This document shows positions 7,536 to 10,531 of a stretch of DNA of 10,531 nucleotides, piece after piece. A model generated the notes under the pieces. The model saw only the letters and a program-made list of their open reading frames with translations. It made no database searches and had not been told where the DNA came from. The position numbers and the translations under genes are program-made. Each line of letters starts with the position of its first letter. Position 1 is the first letter of the stretch. The stretch comes from JABJPM01 sp964596705 (lineage in GTDB: Archaea > Nanobdellota > Nanobdellia > SCGC-AAA011-G17 > PNOQ01). The stretch is from contig CAZQVG010000019.1 of assembly GCA_964596705.1 (NCBI GenBank), positions 1 to 10,531 on the forward strand. Reading direction: 5' to 3'.

Positions 7536-8088
7536 CATTATCTCCTCCATTCCCTTTTCCTTTAACAACATATCCAATTAAACCTAAAATTACAACCAAT
7601 AAAACAATTCCCCCAACAACATCTCCACTAACCCCTCCACTTGCACCATTAACTAAATGGGACAATAAACTTGTTCCAGGAGCATATTCATAAGCACCTA
7701 AAAAAACCAAGATCAAACCAATAAACATAGCAACAAAAAATCCCTTATACCAATTTTCATGCTTTTCTGTAAAATCTAACTCTCCTTGCTTCAAAAAAAC
7801 TCCAACCATCATTAAGAATGAAATGCCTATCACAATCAACAAAGCAATATTTGGCAAAGCATTAGTCATTAAATTAACTGCTTTATTAGCAGAAACAAAA
7901 AACAATGCAATAACCAATGCAACAATTGAATTCAAATTTTTCTTAGGGCCGCCATTTTCCTTTCCCAAAATCATAGTTTTCTCTAAAATAGCAAAAATAA
8001 TTGTAAAGATCAACAAGAAAGGCAATATTACATCAAACATACCAAAATCCTTCAAAAAATCAATTGTACCTCTTAATACTGATGCCAT
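7528..8088 (-). CDS. Small multi-span membrane protein, first member of a tandem trio
   Basis: This is a 186-residue protein and the first gene of a three-gene unit. Hydrophobic segments lie near 19-37, 52-67, 80-99, 115-132 and 157-174. The signature ILPFLLIFTIIFAILEKT (21-38, with Pro23, Glu36 and Lys37) is nearly identical to that of the next gene, and both end in a VVKG plus Gly/Asn-rich tail. An amphipathic N-terminal stretch (TIDFLKDFGMFD) precedes the first helix. A charged loop of about 100-114 (TEKHENWYK) separates segments 3 and 4. No SD precedes the ATG; a TATA box sits about 28 nt upstream, so the mRNA is probably leaderless. I know no named family for it. It may be an oligomeric membrane component made of several paralogues. 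Confidence 0.87.
   Translation of the reverse strand: MASVLRGTIDFLKDFGMFDVILPFLLIFTIIFAILEKTMILGKENGGPKKNLNSIVALVIALFFVSANKAVNLMTNALPNIALLIVIGISFLMMVGVFLKQGELDFTEKHENWYKGFFVAMFIGLILVFLGAYEYAPGTSLLSHLVNGASGGVSGDVVGGIVLLVVILGLIGYVVKGKGNGGDNDD
7541..7548 (-). promoter_or_regulatory. Shine-Dalgarno site of the second trio gene
   Basis: GGAGGAGA on the minus strand lies within the end of the upstream gene. Its GGAGG core is 5 nt from the ATG at 7538 and 8 nt from the ATG at 7535. It rules out the longer start at 7577 as the main one. Confidence 0.7.
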
Positions 8089-8111
8089 TAATAGAACATA
8101 AAAATTAGAAG

Positions 8112-8120
8112 TATTTAAAA
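8112..8120 (-). promoter_or_regulatory. TATA box for the membrane-protein trio
   Basis: TTTTAAATA on the minus strand is centred about 28 nt before the ATG at 8088, and no SD stands before that ATG. It lies in the 41-nt gap after the PRC-barrel gene and gives the trio its own promoter. Confidence 0.6.
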
Positions 8121-8129
8121 GTTATGTTT

Positions 8130-8414
8130 TTAGTGTGTCTCGACACTACTTTCTTCTGTATGATAACTTGGTACCGCAGCCTTACTAATTATCATTATAT
8201 CGCCAATAGACTTAACCAATTGATGCGGCACTATAACCCCTTTTGCTCCACCAAGTATTTTATTTAAATATGACCTCTTTGTGGCCCTAACTCTCCAACC
8301 AAAAATTTTATTAGCAGATAAAATAGCTTCTTCAATGTCCCCAAAATAGTCACCAGAATCTGTATATACTTCCATATTATAAACATCACTTATTTTTTTA
8401 GTCTTTAACATCAT
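8130..8414 (-). CDS. Short archaeal PRC-barrel domain protein
   Basis: This is a 94-residue cytoplasmic protein consisting of one PRC-barrel domain. Typical features are the early ISDVYNMEVYTDSGDYFGDIEEAIL (8-32), a middle basic segment (WRVRATKRSYLNKIL) and the ending GVIVPHQLVKSIGDIMIIS (59-77), followed by a polar tail rich in Glu, Ser and Thr. PRC-barrel proteins of this size are widespread in archaea; in haloarchaea some (CdpB) act in cell division by binding SepF, and others have been linked to RNA metabolism. Which applies here is unknown. Start: two ATG codons in a row (8414, 8411) behind AGGAGG, at 5 and 8 nt spacing, so either is usable. It diverges from the TraB-like gene and lies upstream of the membrane trio in the same orientation, but the trio has its own TATA box. 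Confidence 0.88.
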   Translation of the reverse strand: MMLKTKKISDVYNMEVYTDSGDYFGDIEEAILSANKIFGWRVRATKRSYLNKILGGAKGVIVPHQLVKSIGDIMIISKAAVPSYHTEESSVETH

Positions 8415-8419
8415 GAAAA

Positions 8420-8425
8420 CCTCCT
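8420..8425 (-). promoter_or_regulatory. Shine-Dalgarno site of the PRC-barrel gene
   Basis: A full AGGAGG on the minus strand, 5 nt before the ATG at 8414 and 8 nt before the ATG at 8411. It implies that this mRNA has a leader, unlike several other first genes here. Confidence 0.7.
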
Positions 8426-8445
8426 AGATATGGGAAAGAGAAGTC

Positions 8446-8461
8446 TTTTAAACTTTATATA
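8446..8461. promoter_or_regulatory. Overlapping divergent TATA boxes for the PRC-barrel and TraB-like genes
   Basis: For the plus strand, TTTTAAA (8446-8452) is centred about 28 nt before the TraB-like ATG at 8477, which lacks an SD. For the minus strand, TATATAAA (8461-8454) is centred about 43 nt before the PRC-barrel ATG and would give a leader of some 17 nt holding the AGGAGG. The boxes are adjacent, so the two promoters may compete. Confidence 0.55.
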
Positions 8462-8476
8462 TTTTTCTTTTCTAAA

Positions 8477-9148
8477 ATGCAATATAAAAACCTAACAATA
8501 ATTGGCACTTCTCACATATCAAAACAAAGCATCCAAGAAGTAAAAGACCATATAGAAGCTCAAAAACCTGACATCATCGCAATTGAACTAGATAAGCAAA
8601 GATTAAACGCTCTATTAAAGAAACAAAGAAAAAGTCTAAAAACAAAAGATCTCCGAAAAATAGGTCTAACAGGCATAATATTCAGCATTTTAGGTTCGCT
8701 TCTTGAAAATAAACTGGGCAAATTAGTTGACACAAAACCGGGTTCTGAAATGATTGCCGCAATTAAACTTGCTAGAAAACACAATATTCCAATAAGCCTA
8801 ATAGACCAAGACATTAGAATAACCCTTCAAAAACTATCCAAAAAACTATCCAAAAAAGAAAAATTTAGAATTTTATTTGATTTATTATTCAGTAGTTTTC
8901 AAAAAGGTAAAATAAAAATAGATTTAGAAAAAGTACCAGACGAAAAAACAATAGAAATGCTCTCCACTCAATTCAAAAAAATTTACCCGACTGTCTACAA
9001 AATATTAGTAGAAGACAGAAACAAGGTAATGGCAAAAAACTTATATAACTTAATTACCAATAATCCAGATAAGAAAGTACTTGCAATTGTTGGAGCAGGT
9101 CATGAAAAAGAAATAATAGATTTACTAAAAGATGCAAAAAACATTTGA
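8477..9148 (+). CDS. Minimal TraB/GumN (TIKI-like) domain protein
   Basis: This 223-residue protein belongs to the TraB/GumN/TIKI group of putative metalloproteases or hydrolases. Visible family motifs are GTSHIS (Gly10-Thr-Ser-His13), IAIELDKQR (Glu37, Arg42), PGSEM (88-92), SLIDQDIRITL (Asp110, Asp112), EDRNKVMAKNL (Glu179, Arg181) and VGAGHE (Gly206, Gly208, His209). The two GxxH-type motifs at the ends of the domain are the proposed metal or catalytic sites, and both are kept. Archaeal TraB proteins often continue with a C-terminal membrane region; this one stops right after the GxGH motif, so it is a bare, probably cytosolic domain. The start has no SD and a TATA box about 28 nt upstream. 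The last 17 nt overlap the M50-like gene, so the products are probably made together. The substrate is unknown. Confidence 0.88.
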   Translation: MQYKNLTIIGTSHISKQSIQEVKDHIEAQKPDIIAIELDKQRLNALLKKQRKSLKTKDLRKIGLTGIIFSILGSLLENKLGKLVDTKPGSEMIAAIKLARKHNIPISLIDQDIRITLQKLSKKLSKKEKFRILFDLLFSSFQKGKIKIDLEKVPDEKTIEMLSTQFKKIYPTVYKILVEDRNKVMAKNLYNLITNNPDKKVLAIVGAGHEKEIIDLLKDAKNI

Positions 9149-9887
9149 TAAACAGGAACTAAAAAATTTGTTTTTAGGTGCTTTTATACTAGGTTTTATT
9201 TTTTCTTTCAGAGAGTGGGGATATGGAGAACTAAACTTAAATATTGGAATAACAAATTTAATCCGAACAACAATTCTCTCTCTAATCGTATTACTTATCT
9301 ATCAAACATCCCACAAGATTATTGCAAAAAGATATGGGGCAAAATCAACATTTAGAGTATGGTCTTTCAAAAGATTTTGGTTTACTAGGAACTCAAAAAT
9401 AGAAAACCTAAACTTTTTCGGAAAAAGATTTAAAACAATTAGTTCAGGAGTAATAATTCCCATAATATTTGCTTTTTTATCTAATGGGCATGTAAAGTTC
9501 GCAACAATTGGTAGTTCTGAAATAACAGAAATAGAAAACAGAAGACTCGGAAAAAAATTCAAACATCTAACTGAATATGAACTTGCAAAGATACATCTAG
9601 CAGCACCCCTAACATTATTGTTATTTGCAATTGTTTTCAATAACATTACAGGATTAACTAAATTTGTTGAAATTTGTTATACCTTAGCATTATTTTCAAT
9701 GATTCCTTTCTCTGGATTAGATGGTGCGAAAATATTCTTTGGCTCAGTCCCATTATATATATTCAGTGCAACATTCATACTTGCATCTGTTCTAGCAATG
9801 CACATATTAACACCTTTATTAACAATAATCCTATCTTTAATAATAGGGATAACACTCCTTATCTCATACCTCCACAAGAACATTTAG
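9132..9887 (+). CDS. M50 (site-2-protease)-like membrane protein with a degenerate active site
   Basis: This is a 251-residue polytopic protein. The first half has a hydrophobic segment at about 13-25, then LSLIVLLIYQTSHKIIAKRYG (49-69), which lines up with the M50 helix that usually reads HExxHK..A.RYG. Here the first His is Tyr57 and the catalytic Glu is Gln58; only the second His (His61) is kept. The second conserved site is present as MIPFSGLDGAKIF, with Asp197, matching the usual metal-binding PxPPLDG motif. Between them HLAAPLTLLLF corresponds to the LAGP helix. So the fold looks like the archaeal site-2-protease family, but the zinc-protease chemistry should be lost, leaving a pseudoprotease that could bind or hold membrane substrates. 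The gene overlaps the TraB-like gene by 17 nt and has no clear SD, which suggests coupling. The fold is inferred from motif order and spacing. Confidence 0.78.
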   Translation: MQKTFDKQELKNLFLGAFILGFIFSFREWGYGELNLNIGITNLIRTTILSLIVLLIYQTSHKIIAKRYGAKSTFRVWSFKRFWFTRNSKIENLNFFGKRFKTISSGVIIPIIFAFLSNGHVKFATIGSSEITEIENRRLGKKFKHLTEYELAKIHLAAPLTLLLFAIVFNNITGLTKFVEICYTLALFSMIPFSGLDGAKIFFGSVPLYIFSATFILASVLAMHILTPLLTIILSLIIGITLLISYLHKNI

Positions 9888-9909
9888 CTTGCCAACTACA
9901 GTGAAAGTA

Positions 9910-9917
9910 TTTATAAA
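9910..9917 (+). promoter_or_regulatory. TATA box for the Hef helicase gene
   Basis: TTTATAAA is centred about 27-28 nt before the ATG at 9941, with no SD near that ATG. This is the leaderless arrangement, in the 53-nt gap after the M50-like gene. Confidence 0.65.
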
Positions 9918-9940
9918 TAAACTAAAAACCAACCATTAAT

Positions 9941-10531
9941 ATGTATAAAATAAAAGATTTTAAACCAAGATTATATCAAGAAACAATATTACATACTTGT
10001 TCTGCAAAAAACACACTAGTCGTATTACCCACCGGACTAGGAAAAACAAAACTAGGAATCCTAACAGTAATCGACAGGCTGAATAAATATCCTACTTCAA
10101 AAGCATTATTTTTAACCCCAACAAAACCTTTAGCAAACCAAATATTCGAAGAATTCAAAAAACACACAAATATAGAAGAGATCTATTTATTCACAGGTTC
10201 AACACCCCCTCAAAAAAGAAAAGAATTGTGGGTTGATGCAAAAATAATAATAAGCACTCCGCAAGGATTAGAAAATGACATAATAAATGATTCAATAGAC
10301 CTAGCAGAAGTTTCAATTTTAATATTTGATGAAGCACATAGGGCAGTTAAAGACTATTCTTACACCTGGATAGCTAAACAATATCATAAAAAAGCAAAGT
10401 ATGAAAGAATAATTGGTTTAACTGCATCTCCAGGTTCAGAATTAGATAAAATAACAGAGGTCTGCAACAATTTATTTGTATCAGAAATAGAAGTCAGATC
10501 TGAAACTGATCCAGATGTAAAAGACTATGTC
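9941..10531 (+). CDS. hef: Hef/FANCM-type DEAH helicase, N-terminal part (runs off right edge)
   Basis: The 197 codons present encode the first RecA-like domain of an SF2 helicase. Motifs in order: a Q-motif-like start with FKPRLYQETIL (7-17), Walker A LPTGLGKT (29-36), motif Ia TPTKPLANQ (59-67), motif Ib STPQGLEND (105-113), DEAH box IFDEAHRAVKDYSY (128-141) and motif III LTASPGS (160-166), then EVRSETDPDVKDYV (184-197). DEAHRAV and the closing DPDVKDYV are typical of archaeal Hef and eukaryotic FANCM, which remodel stalled replication forks and branched DNA. Complete Hef in many euryarchaea also has an XPF-like nuclease part at the C-terminus. That part would lie outside the window, so its presence is unknown. 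The start at 9941 follows a well-placed TATA box. It is probably not functionally tied to the pilus genes. Confidence 0.92.
   Translation, partial: MYKIKDFKPRLYQETILHTCSAKNTLVVLPTGLGKTKLGILTVIDRLNKYPTSKALFLTPTKPLANQIFEEFKKHTNIEEIYLFTGSTPPQKRKELWVDAKIIISTPQGLENDIINDSIDLAEVSILIFDEAHRAVKDYSYTWIAKQYHKKAKYERIIGLTASPGSELDKITEVCNNLFVSEIEVRSETDPDVKDYV

Noticed and set aside
8131..8148. Hairpin TAGTGT / ACACTA at the end of the PRC-barrel gene
   Set aside because: Only a 6-bp stem with a 6-nt loop, lying within codons and the stop, and not followed by a T-run on the minus strand, so I do not call it a terminator.
8823..8862. Short repeat of ACTATCCAAAAA in the TraB-like gene
   Set aside because: It encodes the lysine-rich KLSKKLSKK stretch and is best explained as local low complexity, not a mobile or regulatory repeat.
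9302..9646. Minus-strand open frame of 114 codons
   Set aside because: It is antisense to the M50-like gene, which has recognisable motifs, overlaps its upstream partner and has consistent codon use.

Overview
The window looks like a piece of an AT-rich archaeal genome, most likely from a DPANN lineage of the Woesearchaeota/Pacearchaeota kind. The lineage guess rests on gene content and style and is not proven. The archaeal assignment rests on four things: an archaeal-type pilus/archaellum secretion ATPase with its membrane platform, a short archaeal PRC-barrel protein, the N-terminal helicase part of a Hef/FANCM-type protein, and TATA boxes centred about 26-28 nt upstream of start codons that lack a Shine-Dalgarno (SD) sequence (leaderless transcripts).

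Layout. Positions 1-5423 (minus strand) hold a type IV pilus-like unit. It reads ATPase (5423-3096), then a double-domain platform protein (3106-953, overlapping the ATPase by 11 nt), then after a 35-nt gap with its own TATA box a 39-residue pilin-like peptide (917-798), then a membrane-anchored cysteine-containing protein that runs off the left edge. Positions 5485-6511 (plus strand) diverge from the ATPase and encode two overlapping coiled-coil proteins, of which the second has a short helical N-terminal domain and a Pro/Gln-rich linker. Positions 8088-6513 (minus strand) hold three consecutive, mutually related small membrane proteins that I cannot assign to a named family. Positions 8414-8130 (minus) encode a PRC-barrel protein. 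Positions 8477-9887 (plus) are a two-gene overlapping unit: a minimal TraB/GumN-like protein and an M50 (site-2-protease)-like membrane protein whose HExxH site is degenerate. Position 9941 to the right edge (plus) is the start of a Hef-type helicase.

How the parts may work together. ATPase plus platform is the core of a machine that assembles or moves type IV filaments. The coiled-coil pair is reminiscent of archaellum accessory proteins (ArlC/D/E-like) and could form a cytoplasmic collar or a link to a cell-pole structure. The three related membrane proteins and the cysteine-containing ectodomain protein could be envelope components of the same machine. No prepilin peptidase and no full-length pilin lie in the window; the only pilin-like product is the 39-residue peptide. 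The functional links are inferred from neighbourhood.

The window is almost fully coding. No gap between genes exceeds about 65 bases, and I saw no tRNA, rRNA, CRISPR array, insertion sequence or long repeat.
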